From Massariosphaeria phaeospora (lineage: Eukaryota > Ascomycota > Dothideomycetes > Pleosporales), in contig JAADJZ010000009.1 of assembly GCA_011032825.1 (NCBI GenBank), forward strand, positions 1,426,001 through 1,490,000: DNA of 64,000 bases, in the 5' to 3' direction. Made by a program: the position numbers and the translations under genes. Shown piece after piece: positions 1-9,826 of this stretch. The first letter of the stretch is position 1, and each line of letters starts with the position of its first letter. The notes beneath the pieces were generated by a model that searched no databases, had not been told where the DNA came from, and saw only the letters and a program-made list of their open reading frames with translations.

Positions 1-238
1 TGTCACCGAGACCGCCGTCCAGAAGCAGCCCCAGCCCGAAGTTCCAGCTCAACAATCACCACAGCCCGAGAACCGCGAATGGCTGTCCGAGCGCGTGCAC
101 GGCTCCTTCGAGCGCACATTCCGCTTCCCCGAGCGCATCGACGCCACTAACGTGCGCGCGTCGCTGAAGAACGGGGTATTGAATGTGGTGGTGCCGAAGG
201 CGCAGGCGCCGGAAGTCAGGAGGATTGTTATCCAGTAG
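1..238 (+). CDS. Small heat shock protein (Hsp20/alpha-crystallin), 3' end only
   Basis: An open frame enters at the window edge (codons start at base 2) and stops with TAG at 236-238, giving about 78 C-terminal residues. The sequence shows an arginine/phenylalanine-rich strand (GSFERTFRFPERID), then the alpha-crystallin landmark GVLNVVVPK, close to the G-V-L-x-V-x-V-P-K signature of Hsp20 chaperones, and ends in RRIVIQ. Hsp20 proteins form oligomers that hold unfolding proteins under heat and other stress. The Q/P-rich linker in front (roughly residues 7-25 of the visible part) is typical of the variable loop in fungal Hsp20s. The N-terminus and promoter lie outside the window. The family call is secure; the particular paralogue is unknown. 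Confidence 0.88.
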   Translation, partial: VTETAVQKQPQPEVPAQQSPQPENREWLSERVHGSFERTFRFPERIDATNVRASLKNGVLNVVVPKAQAPEVRRIVIQ

Positions 239-578
239 GGAGATCTTGGGGGGTAGAGCGGAGGAAGTAATGGATTGATATGGAAGGGATAAGGGTTGAT
301 TGTAACTTGTACGATATTTAGCTATCGGTAATGACATAACTGATATATAAACACGTAAACTCTTGACTCCAGATGCGCCTTCCAATCCGTGAACGAAGAC
401 CTAAAAACCAGGTACATAACGAGGGTATTCGGTATCTCTAAAAAGCTAAAATCGCATCATATCACATGTATCACTTTTCCCTCCCTTCCAACTCCTCTGC
501 CAGCCAGCCCCCCTCACACCAATCTATCACTTACATCCATCATCCATTGCTGACACCACATTCCTTCTCCAAACCCCC
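239..578. other. Convergent intergenic stretch
   Basis: This lies between the stop of the Hsp20 gene (+) and the stop of the cupredoxin gene (-), so it should hold both 3' UTRs. It is AT-rich with no frame of convincing composition, and I see no other feature. Confidence 0.5.
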
Positions 579-1478
579 CTACAAAAACCATCCCGCAACC
601 CCCAACACAACCGCCAACCCCGCATTCACGCTGCCCGGGCCACCAAGCACCGCCGCGGCGCCAGTGCTCTCCGGTTCGGTCGCTGTGCCGGTTGGCTCGC
701 TGGATGATTCGGTGGGTGTGGTGGTGGGGCTGGGAGGGTGGGTTAGCGGGTGGGAAGATGGTGTGATGGGGAAAGTGAAAGGGGATGGAAAAGGGGGAAA
801 TGGAAATTTGACTTAAACAGTGACTTACTCAGGGGTAGCCGAAGGCGTAGCAGTCGCGAGGCCCTGGTCGTCTAGCAGCTCGCCCTTGCGCAGAGCGTCC
901 GGCCTGTTGGATTCAGGCACAGTCTTCGCGGCGTTTGCGTAGGCGTCGATGGTAGCGTTTCCATCTTTCCTATAATAATCGTCAATACCACAAAATGGCC
1001 ACCCATTCAGCTTCCACTGAATACAAATGAGGCTCCCCTTGGGCATTCGCGCAAACTTTTATCCATACATGCTGTCCCCAACCCGGCCAAGCCCCTCCAA
1101 GAAAAGGACGGTGTTTAAAACTCACGGAACATTAATCCCCCCCACCATCCCATCCTGGCAATGCTTCTCCGTGCTGCAATAATAATACACCGGATCCGTA
1201 TTCTCAATCTTAACCAAGAACTTCTTCTTGCCGTCCTCGGTGCCGCTGAACGGGCCCGAGTAGATGCCGTCGGCGGACGCGGCGCACGGCGAGCTGAAGT
1301 CGCTCTGCACGACGTCGTGCGAGGGCGAGAAGGTATACACGACTTGGTCGCCGACTTCGGCGGAGACGACTTGCGGCGTGAAGGTCTTGCCGTCTTTGCC
1401 GACGAAGACGGTGTGCACTTTGGCGGCGAGGGTGAGGGTTGGGATGGTGGCTAGGAGGAGGGTGGGGAGGGTGTACAT
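579..1478 (-). CDS. GPI-anchored secreted cupredoxin-domain protein
   Basis: Exons on the minus strand are 1126-1478, 829-969 and 579-729 (645 nt, 214 aa). The introns have GTGAGT and GTAAGT donors and TAG and CAG acceptors, the second with a CTAAC branch site. Residues 1-19 form a signal peptide. The domain carries the four type-1 copper ligands in order: His54 (SHDV), Cys101, His106 and Met111 (C-x4-H-x4-M). A Thr/Ser/Pro-rich stretch follows, then a hydrophobic C-terminus preceded by small residues (GGPGSVNAG), which is a typical GPI-attachment signal. Family members are extracellular serine-rich blue-copper-like proteins of the fungal wall. Copper binding is inferred from the ligands; the physiological role is unknown. 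The spliced frame is continuous and the length is usual for the family. Confidence 0.85.
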
Positions 1479-1617
1479 TTTGGGTGGGGGTGGTGGTGGT
1501 TGGGTGTATGGGTGGGTAGTTAGGGAGGTGGTGTGGTGTGGTGGTTTGAAGGTGTGGATAAGGTTTGATGAGTGGATGATTGGGATGATGATGAGAGAGA
1601 GGAATTGAGCAAGTTCC

Positions 1618-1632
1618 TGAGATATATAAGGT
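1618..1632 (-). promoter_or_regulatory. TATA-like element of the cupredoxin gene
   Basis: Read on the minus strand there is a TTATATATC element about 145 bp upstream of the cupredoxin ATG at 1478, followed by a CT/CA-rich leader. Position and sequence fit a core promoter; no direct evidence of the start site. Confidence 0.45.
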
Positions 1633-3002
1633 CGAGCAGCTACTCCTCACTTCATATCCGCTGACCTTCAGCCCCGCATCGCCGCGTCCGTACGTCTCTC
1701 GCCGCCCTCAGGAGCAGCGCAGCCTCGCATGACTGTCCGTTCGCACGTCACATATGCGACCCGCTAACCGCTCACACTCTCATACATCCAATCGTCGTAG
1801 TCTCTGGATGGCCTTCGCGGCGTATGGGTTTGCACCTTCTAGGAAGTGTGCCCATAGACGAAGCTGTGTAAGCCACCGTGTCCGTATCGAACATGTACTT
1901 CGTATCCGGGATTGGGATGTGCGAGTTGGCGTCGGGGCGCTTCAAGCGGCGAGGGATCTGGTTCCTGGGATTCTTTGTTTGGGGCGGGGTGTGTTGGTGT
2001 TTGAAGGTTGCGGCGGGGGGCTTGGGTGAGGTCGAGTTTGATCTGATTTGACTGGAAATAGAAATCGGACTGTAGGCTGTGAGGTTTTAAGGCCCAGCGT
2101 CGTTGTTCCTACGTGTGTAGTACAATTGTTAGGACCTGTCAGCTTGACGTTTGGAATATAGAGCGTGATGCGGCGAAGCTCTCTCATGGAAGGCCTGAGG
2201 GGCCGGGTAGAGAATTCCAAAACGGATACCTGAAGAGCGCCTAGAGGCATCTCAGAAGTATCTCCGAGAATGTAAGCCTACGCATTGAGTGTCCTCTTGG
2301 AAGGACGGCAAAGAGGTACTATTATGATCCAAGCCCAACTGGTGTTGAAGGGCGGAGATCTTCTTCGTTCGTTTCACCGCAAATACAGCTATTTGAATGC
2401 CAGCTGTACTTAGAAAGCAAGATGCGTAGTCAGTATCTAAGATGTTTCAAGATGTGATGTTGATGAGGTGTTCTGGTTGTGAACGTCGTGGATTTGGTGG
2501 GGCGCACCTACCCCATGAACTATCTGATGACGTCATCGTTCGAATTTCGATCTAGCCGACCGAAGAACGAACTAAACACTTCTTCCCAATCCCCTAGAAA
2601 CCAAAAATGGACTTACTGTCCGCACTGATCTGGCCCGGATTACTTATCCGGTGCTCTTTATGCAATAGCTATCGTTCCCGCGAGAAGCTTTTTCGGAAGC
2701 TCAAACTTTCAGCGAGGGGGTTTCATTTGATTTCAGCGTGAGCTAACTAGGTGGTTCGTTTTGTGGAGCATTCCGTATAAAACTTTTTCGCGTGCTTATG
2801 TGACGAGACTCATTTGTCTTCGGCGTGAGCTATGTGGCTACTTCACGCTGTTAGAACCATGGTTGGTCTGTAAGATGACCATCATAAAATCTTCTTCTCG
2901 CTTCGTCTCTCTCCCACATTCTCTCTACAAAATCATCAAGATCAGCATTCCAGAAACCGACGAGATCTGGATATGTTAGCGTAGGCGTTTCATCTTTACT
3001 AG
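1633..3002. other. Long stretch without a confident gene
   Basis: Several overlapping frames are open near 1760-2030 on both strands, but none has a family resemblance or splice structure that makes it better than the others. Around 2500-3000 the sequence is AT-rich and closed by stops. It probably holds the upstream region of the next gene on the plus strand. Confidence 0.4.
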
Positions 3003-3737
3003 CCATGTCATCGTCCATACCAGAGTGTACGGCCCCGCACCAGCCGCCCCCTCGCTCTTCTATCCACCTCCCTTCCCGGACTGAACATTACGAAAGTCCG
3101 CCAAAAAGACTGTCTGAATTACTTCGGCCCAGTTGAACCCTCATTTGTCACTGTGGCGGCAAAGTTCCTCGCATCTTGCACGGACGGCGCCGAAGAGCAA
3201 CTCGCGCAGAGTCTGGATACTTTCATCAAAGCAACGCAAGCGGATTGCGTCGGTACCGCGCGGGAAAAGGAACACTGTTGGTTCGAGATCCGTGTCGATC
3301 GCCCAAAGGAAGACTTCAAGACACCAAGATGGCACCAGGACGGTCCAATGCGGACTTACCAAGAAGCTGCCGAAGGTGAACCAAGAAGCAAATACGCGAC
3401 GACTCTGCTCGGTCCGTGCACCTTGCTCCTACCTTCGAATCCGAAAATTCTCGAGACGGTTCGTCGTGGTTATAAGATACACTTTTGATGGCGGTTTTAA
3501 GATACAGAATGGGCAACTACTAAGCAATCTGAGCAAGCGTATGTGGCGTTGCGGGAGTGGCTCGCGGACCAGTTCGAAGATAAAGAGCCGATAAACTTGA
3601 CGAATAGAAATATCGCGCGGTTCACCTGGGGCAGGGATGACAGCCCGGTGCACTCTGAGCCGAACATCGTCAGTGATCGGGTGTTTATAACTGTGATTTA
3701 TGGCAGCCAGGATGAGATTCAAACTTTGTGGAACTGA
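3003..3737 (+). CDS. Unknown conserved-looking protein with a WHQDG motif; 5' end unresolved
   Basis: A coding-like frame runs 3003-3458, then a 66-bp intron (3459-3524, GTTCGT...TAAG), then 3525-3737 ending in TGA. The product has NYFGPVEPS near the start, REKEHCWFEIR, a WHQDG motif, TLLGPCTLLLP, and after the intron RFTWGRDDSPVHSEP and DRVFITVIYGS. The spacing of H-x-D (in WHQDG) and a later His (VHSEP) recalls the metal triad of cupin/2-oxoglutarate oxygenase folds, but that is inference. No ATG exists in this frame before the conserved part: an ATG at 3005 is in another frame, so either a small intron was missed or the 5' end has a frameshift and the copy is damaged. Function unknown. Confidence 0.48.
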
Positions 3738-4980
3738 AGAAGGGGCTGACGTTTTAAGATAAGTGTGTGTATATGCCCTCTGTTTGAACCGCTCTCTCTA
3801 CTGTCCCGCTCTTATCTGGATCCGAAAATCGTTTGCTGATGGCCTCGAGATTGTGTCTCTTGTTCCGATAAGGTCGAAGCCACCAGTGACTGATCACTGG
3901 CGGTGTTGCCACCGGGTCTGATAAAATACTATGGAATAACAAACTCAGTGCGTAGGCGTAGGTCTGGATTTCAAAATCTATACGATGAATATTGAAGTAC
4001 AACGCTATGGGTGTTAGCCCCTACGTTGCTCTTGGCCCCAAGACGTGCAAGTCCATGCGAATCTTCGCTAGAACTGTTCATCCACTGCGAGGTCACCCCG
4101 TACCGCATTCTACCTCCGAACACGGCCACTGGTTGAGAGAATGCAAGACGAGCCCTATTATGACAGCCTTTAAAACTTCCTGTGGAAAGTTGCTATTCCG
4201 TCTTCAACCACGCGCAAATGTCACTTTGATGGGAGCTGGGCACTGCCTTTCGAAGCAGATGAAGATGAAGGAAAAAAAACGGGTCGTTGCAAAGATTGAG
4301 GATAAAGAAGAGAGAAGGATTGAGAAAGAATTCGGTATACTGAGTATGGGCTTGGGCGCAGTTTCTGGGGATGCGGCGCGGTCTCGGTCAAAATATCACT
4401 AATGGCCAGGTAAGTGCTCGGAACGAGCCCGGCGTGTAAAAAGATAGGCATCATTGCTCCGAGATTTGCTGCAACTGAAGGCGAAATGAACAGATCAGGC
4501 TGCTTGAATTGATAGGAGCTGCAACTTTAGAGGCCCATTTGGACGACATGAGTTCGTCGTGTCTTTTGCACAAAAGCTACGCAACCTGGACCGGGGTAGG
4601 ACCCAGAGGATCGGTAATTTCTTCAAAACCGACATGACATTGATGCGAGGCAAATGGAAACTGCTCTATTCATTGGTACCTGACGCACGGGTATATGAAT
4701 ATAATAGATCTACACCACAGTCCTGAAGCGGGGACTTGGCCTTCCTGCGCACACCACTGAGAGCACAGCGAATGGGCGAATATCCGAGTTTCATGGGGTC
4801 TTCCAAGATGCCTGTGTACGTGAGGCTCGTGATGTTTAGAAGTAGCCGGAATATGGGGTACATGGTGCTAAGCTGGAGATGGGTAACCGAACGATGATCA
4901 CGCACGGCAGTTCACGATGAACCCGGACCATAACCCAATCCAAAAATTGTGGGGAAGCCGGCACTCATTTATTATAAATA
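3738..4980. other. Intergenic region
   Basis: I see no gene here. A Lys/Glu-rich frame around 4250-4400 (+) is open by composition only and has no start context or resemblance to support it. Confidence 0.4.
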
Positions 4981-4986
4981 ATTGAG

Positions 4987-4997
4987 CATATAAATAG
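4987..4997 (+). promoter_or_regulatory. TATA box of the triple SnoaL gene
   Basis: CATATAAATAG lies 78-88 bp upstream of the ATG at 5075, the expected distance for a fungal TATA-driven gene. Confidence 0.55.
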
Positions 4998-5074
4998 CTG
5001 CCGAGTGCTATGGTGCGAATGTTGCTGTTGTCAAATTCGAGTTTGATCACGTTCATGTGGGGACACTGATTTCT

Positions 5075-7054
5075 ATGATGAGAGCGCTCTTTGTCGGCGT
5101 CGCTCTCGCGCTCGGCCTCGCACAAGCTGCCCCAACACTTGACTCCCTTGCTCGCGACATCGAGCGCGTAGAATCCATCCGCGAGATCAAAGATGTGCAA
5201 CGCACATTTGCGCAATTCGCGCAATTTGCACGATGGAACGACATGGCGGCTCTCTTCGCCCACAACGGGACCTTGCGCTGGGGAAACGAGACCGCGACCG
5301 GGCTCACTGAAATAGCATCCTGGCTGCGCACCGATGCAGGGAATATGGATGGGGTCAAACCGGGCTCGTTGGATACTCTGATCGCGGAAACACCGGTCGT
5401 AACCTTGTCGGTAGACGGTCAAACCGCAAAGGGGCGATGGAACGGTCTGCGCTTTATGGGCGATGGCGCCGGAGCAACGCGAATCCAAGGCGGCATTTAC
5501 GAGAACCAGTACGTTCGCACGGAAGCTGGATGGAGGATTTCGCTGCTTCATTACCACGCCATCTACGCCGGCACACACGAGAAGGGATGGCGGAACATTG
5601 CAGCGAACCTCCCCATCATCCCCTACCACTTCACGCCCGACGAGTCCGGCGTTCCAGTCCCGCCGGCCGTCGGAGACGCGCCGCAAACTTCTGCGACGGT
5701 TGAAGAGCTGCGACGACGTGTCGCGCGGATGCACGACGAAGATGAAGTCCGCAACTTGATGCATGCACATGGGTACTATGTTGACCGTAGGATGTGGACT
5801 GATGTCGTCGACATGCACACCACGAATCTCACTACCACAGTCCGTATTACGAACGACAAGACTTTTGTCGGACTCGGGGGCGTGCGTGAAGCACTGCAGC
5901 GCATGGGGCCCGAAGGTCTGACGCAGGGTATCAACAACGACCATCCGATCTTCGACCTGGTAGTCGATGTGCATGCGAGTGGCACAGAGGCGGTTGCTCG
6001 CGGCATCGAGATCGCCATGCTTGGCGATGCGAATAACGGGAGTGCGTCGTGGGAGTTCAACGTCCTGTGGAACACGTTCGCGAAAGAAGATGGGCGCTGG
6101 AAGGTGAAGGACGTGGAGATCACGCCGCTTGTTGTGGCGGATTACTATAAGGGGTGGGGACGGGGGGGACTTAAGCCGCCGAATACGTACATGCCTCCCT
6201 TCCTCAACGTCACTGGGCTTCGAGCGCATGCCATCAAGAGCAAACCATCCAGACGCGGAACCGCCAACAAGCAAACAGACCTAACCGACCTCCAACGCCG
6301 CCTCGCCCGTTCCGCCGCGTACGACGGCGCAGAAGCCCAATCCCACGCCTACGGCTACTTCCTCGACGACCTGCAATGCGCACTCATGGGCTCCCTCTTC
6401 GCCGCCCGCGGGCACAAAGCCTCGCCCTTCGCGGGCTTCTTCCTCACCCCGTCCCGCATCAACGAAGCGTGCTACACATCCTGGGGCCGCAACCGCACCG
6501 CCACCCGCACATCCATCTCCTTCCACTGGCGCCCGCAACCCGTCGTGCTCGTCTCCCCCGACGGCCGCTCCGCCACGCTACGCGCCCGCCTGCTGCAACC
6601 CAACACCGCCGCCGCCAAACCCGGCAGCTTCAACAGCGCCATCTACCACGACCAGATGGTGCTCGAGGGCGGGAAGTGGCGGCTGTGGAGCGTCACTATC
6701 GACGAGTTCTACTGGCAGTCGGCGTCGTGGGAGGGCGGGTGGGCGGCGGCGAAGCGTAGGAATGCGAGTGAGCCGGATCCGCCGCCTGCGGGTTGGGTGG
6801 AGCGGTATCCGCCGGATGTGTCGATGAAGGGCGTGGGGGAGCGCGAGGCGACGTTTAGGGGTGGGGTAGGGTCGTATGTGCAGTGGCCTGAGATTCAGAA
6901 TATGTGGTTCCAGTATAGGAATTTGGTGAGTGGGAGGGTGCCGGAATTTTACTGGCCGGGGTGTGTGCCGTGTAGGGTGAGGCCGGATTGGGCGTTGACG
7001 GCGAATGGGTATCAGGAACCAATGCCGGGTCCGGTGGCTAGGGAGGGAATGTAG
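5075..7054 (+). CDS. Secreted protein with three tandem SnoaL/NTF2-like domains
   Basis: Single-exon gene, 659 aa. The start is set at the first ATG of a pair (5075/5078) because it gives a clean signal peptide (MMRALFVGVALALGLAQAAP). Three related modules follow. Module 1 covers about 20-160 (REIKDVQRTFAQFAQF, then WNDMAALFA), module 2 about 207-345 (DEDEVRNLMHAHGYYVDRR, then WTDVVDMH) and module 3 about 403-540 (TDLQRRLARSAAYDG, then SHAYGYFLDDL). Each has the helix-helix-sheet pattern of SnoaL-like folds: a hydrophobic helix, 'W/D...F' and late beta strands such as GRWKVKDVEITP or GKWRLWSVTIDEFYW. SnoaL folds serve as polyketide cyclases, hydratases or small-ligand binders. Here there is no catalytic assignment. 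The C-terminal 120 residues are Trp/Pro-rich with a CVPC pair. Intact, with no intron. Confidence 0.85.
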   Translation: MMRALFVGVALALGLAQAAPTLDSLARDIERVESIREIKDVQRTFAQFAQFARWNDMAALFAHNGTLRWGNETATGLTEIASWLRTDAGNMDGVKPGSLDTLIAETPVVTLSVDGQTAKGRWNGLRFMGDGAGATRIQGGIYENQYVRTEAGWRISLLHYHAIYAGTHEKGWRNIAANLPIIPYHFTPDESGVPVPPAVGDAPQTSATVEELRRRVARMHDEDEVRNLMHAHGYYVDRRMWTDVVDMHTTNLTTTVRITNDKTFVGLGGVREALQRMGPEGLTQGINNDHPIFDLVVDVHASGTEAVARGIEIAMLGDANNGSASWEFNVLWNTFAKEDGRWKVKDVEITPLVVADYYKGWGRGGLKPPNTYMPPFLNVTGLRAHAIKSKPSRRGTANKQTDLTDLQRRLARSAAYDGAEAQSHAYGYFLDDLQCALMGSLFAARGHKASPFAGFFLTPSRINEACYTSWGRNRTATRTSISFHWRPQPVVLVSPDGRSATLRARLLQPNTAAAKPGSFNSAIYHDQMVLEGGKWRLWSVTIDEFYWQSASWEGGWAAAKRRNASEPDPPPAGWVERYPPDVSMKGVGEREATFRGGVGSYVQWPEIQNMWFQYRNLVSGRVPEFYWPGCVPCRVRPDWALTANGYQEPMPGPVAREGM

Positions 7055-7512
7055 GTTCGAGTGTTCGCTGGCTCAGGGCGAATGATGATACCGGTAGCGG
7101 AGTTTCTGGAAGCACAGCGGAAGAACTTGACTTTCAGCGTTGCGGGATAACTACACGTGAAACAAGTGCTGCAGGAAGATAGGATATATAGTGTAGGGGA
7201 TTACGGCAATGAGATGGATCACTGTACCACGTGTGACATGCATGAAACCTGGGACGATGCCGGAAAGCCCGAAAGTGACATATCTGACTGAAATTCAGAG
7301 CATCAGTGAAGAACTAAAGTATGGGATTATTAAAAGTTACTAACCACTCGCCCGTGGCGATGCAACGACCCGAATGCTATCGTCATATATGCGACCCTTA
7401 AATGCGTAACTCCTCAAATGCTCCCAATGTAATGCAATGCAATGCAACATCAAACCTCATTACGTCGTAATACAAATCGTGAACGTCGTAATACATGAAG
7501 AGAACCATCCCC
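7055..7512. other. Convergent intergenic stretch
   Basis: This lies between the stop of the SnoaL gene and the stop of the membrane protein on the other strand. It contains a short ATGCA-type simple repeat near 7431-7447 and no gene that I can see. Confidence 0.45.
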
Positions 7513-8406
7513 TCACATCGGAGTCACGACACCGGCATCGATATCGACATCGAAATCCTTCTCCGTACGCTCATCCCTCGTCCTTTTCCTCACGAAAGCC
7601 TGCGCCGCGAACATAGCAACGAGTAACAGCGTGACGACAATAAGCACAGGCTGCAGCCATTTCACCGCTACCTGTATCGCCATCAAATCAGCACATACTC
7701 CCTCAGCCAGTTCACCCGAGCCGAAGCCACTCACCGTCATTGTACACGTCAAATCGTTCCTCGCGATGTCGAGCGCAGACGTGGATGGCTGCCGCGGGAG
7801 ATGCTCTTTCAAGAACCCGCACGCAGCTCTCTCCCGCGAGCACAGCGCATTCACGAAGGTGGTTTTGCCGGAGCGGCCGGAGTTCTGCCTCAAGCAGCCG
7901 AACTGGTCGTTGCCGACGTCGGTGAAGTAGGTGATTAGGGCGGCGAGCGCGGAGCCGATGACGGAGGCGCAGAGCAGGAAGACGAAGCCATTCCAGAAGC
8001 GGCGGTTTGCCTGCGAAAGATAGATATGTGAGTATGATGTCCCGTATGGATAGAGTTCTGAGCGCAAGGGGAAAGTTGTACGTACCGCGTTGTACGCCGA
8101 GTCCATCTGCTGCGACCGCAACTTGATGAACGCGACAAACGCGCCAATCGCCGTCATGACGCCCAAGCAGCCCGCCACAATCGACGCGTCCGTCGCCGGT
8201 GTCGTAAAGTCGATGAACACATCGTCCACCTCTCCCTGCCTCGTAGTCGGATTCTTGTATATCTTCGCGTACCGCGGTACCACCCAGTCCCCGTAAATCC
8301 AGTACAGGGCGCTCAGCGCAATCGTGACGAGCGAGATCCAGAAGAGCGCGATCATCGGTATGAGCGTGAGCTTGAGCAGCGTTTCGTACCGCATGGTGCG
8401 GGCCAT
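7513..8406 (-). CDS. Four-pass membrane protein of unknown function
   Basis: Minus strand, exons 8086-8406 and 7513-8010. The 75-bp intron (GTACGT...TTCGCAG) happens to be open and divisible by three, so it can be mistaken for coding; removing it gives NAANRRF at the junction and a 272-aa product. Hydrophobic segments occur at about 10-38, 70-92, 117-145 and 225-250, with a long Cys-containing loop between the third and fourth and a basic/acidic tail (KRTRDERTEKDFDVDIDAG). The layout resembles tetraspan/SUR7-like fungal plasma-membrane proteins, but I do not see the diagnostic motif of that family, so function is left open. Confidence 0.75.
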   Translation of the reverse strand: MARTMRYETLLKLTLIPMIALFWISLVTIALSALYWIYGDWVVPRYAKIYKNPTTRQGEVDDVFIDFTTPATDASIVAGCLGVMTAIGAFVAFIKLRSQQMDSAYNAVRTTFPLRSELYPYGTSYSHIYLSQANRRFWNGFVFLLCASVIGSALAALITYFTDVGNDQFGCLRQNSGRSGKTTFVNALCSRERAACGFLKEHLPRQPSTSALDIARNDLTCTMTVSGFGSGELAEGVCADLMAIQVAVKWLQPVLIVVTLLLVAMFAAQAFVRKRTRDERTEKDFDVDIDAGVVTPM

Positions 8407-9826
8407 GGCTGCGGTGGAGTGGAGGGGAGAGAGGGAGTGAATGTCGAGGATGACGGCCGTTCAGGAGTAGGTAAGAAGAGACCAGGCGCGCACTAGGTAG
8501 ATATGCGTCTGAAGCAGCCCGGCTCGCCACAAGTAAGTATACCAGCACCAGGGCTACGCCACGATAGTCATCGTGTTTCTGCCTCCCCGTCATCGTACGG
8601 CCCTACCATGCTTGGTTCGCGTGGCAGCCGCAGCCGCATCATTGGGCACCTAGACTCTTCTCGGCGCCTCCATCCCTCTTGAGCCCAAACCACACGCCTA
8701 GAACGCGCATCTATTGGCCGTGGACGACGCTTTGAGAGGCTGGACTTGTTTCAGTTCGGTTCTGCGCCACCGACGTCTAGATGATACTTAGCGCTGGGGT
8801 TCTTCTGGCCAAGCCTGTACGTACGCCGCATCAGCCTCATCGCACCGCAACCCGGCCATCGGGTTCTGCATCATGAATGAAGACGAATCCACGATCTAGG
8901 AACTTCCATGTTTTTGTGCAAGAAAGACCCGTGGCTTGACTGTGCTGTTCCGACGTGGTTAGAGTGAGCGGGCGCTGCGGATCGTCTAGCACGACGTCGT
9001 CACCAAGATCTGCCAAAACCGGATTTTGGAGGATTCGCGGGTGGGTGGGGACTTGCCGAGAACAGCCTAGCAGTGCCCCAATACCAAGGTACGGGGGCGG
9101 CGTGGATCGATCTGCCTTAAAACATGAAGTCGGATTTGATGGAGTTGGAGATGGACTGGGGCGTTTGAGAGGGCGTGAGGCGTGAGTGTTTGAAGGTTTT
9201 CGTGGGGTCGGAATCAACGCTGGTAGTCAGGTACGCAGCGCAGTTGATTCGGGAGAACTAGTCCAAGTCCCAAGACGTCGTTGACGCGAAGCGCATTACT
9301 TTTTAGTCCGGCCGACTACTCTTCAAGGGCTAGTCGACGGGGTATGGTCATACCACGTGACCATACTACTAATCCATCCGATCTAGACCGCACTGGTGTC
9401 TACAACTGCCACGAGCGTAAGGCTTGTAAATCTTCACGCATCGAAGTGTCGTGAAAGTTCGCTGTGAAAGTCGAATTCGTCGTCGCAGCACAGTATTCTG
9501 AAATGAAAAACTGCTTCGCCATTATAGACGAATACTAACGGTAGGACCTACAAATCTACCGTTATTAGCATATGACACTTTACAACAGAAGTTCAGAGCA
9601 GCAGGAATACGGAAGGGGTTCTGTGGTCGGTTCATGGTGATATCCGACCCGATAGTTTCATATAATACCACTGGTTTTTGGTGGTGCCTCGCCTAATACA
9701 TAGCCACCGCATTCTTCATCTTTCATAGTCGAAGTTATCATTGATATGAACAGCAGTCATATTTCGAAATTGAACTCGCTAGTCCATACCCTCAACCTCC
9801 TGATACGACCCCACATCTAGCTCCCC
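8407..9826. other. Intergenic region
   Basis: No gene recognised. A 126-codon minus-strand frame at 8837-9217 is Pro/Ser-rich and lacks resemblance to known proteins. Around 9342-9375 there is a small imperfect palindrome (ATGGTCA, 7-base spacer, TGACCAT). The 5' UTR of the gene at 8406 should be at the left edge. Confidence 0.4.

Noticed and set aside
1754..2250. Open frames on both strands between the cupredoxin and WHQDG genes
   Set aside because: Three minus-strand frames are open over the same stretch and none shows family motifs or splice logic; a minus frame with a KYMFDTDTVAYT-like run is the best but too weak to call.
4898..6274. 458-codon minus-strand frame antisense to the SnoaL gene
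   Set aside because: It mirrors the codon bias of the plus-strand gene, which has a signal peptide, a TATA box and three recognisable domains; the antisense product has no domain pattern.
8837..9217. 126-codon minus-strand frame
   Set aside because: Pro/Ser-rich low-complexity start and no resemblance, splice sites or promoter.
9360..9460. Possible Zn2Cys6 remnant (NCHERKACK)
   Set aside because: Only two Cys and a few basic residues match; the rest of the cluster motif is absent, so chance is the better explanation.
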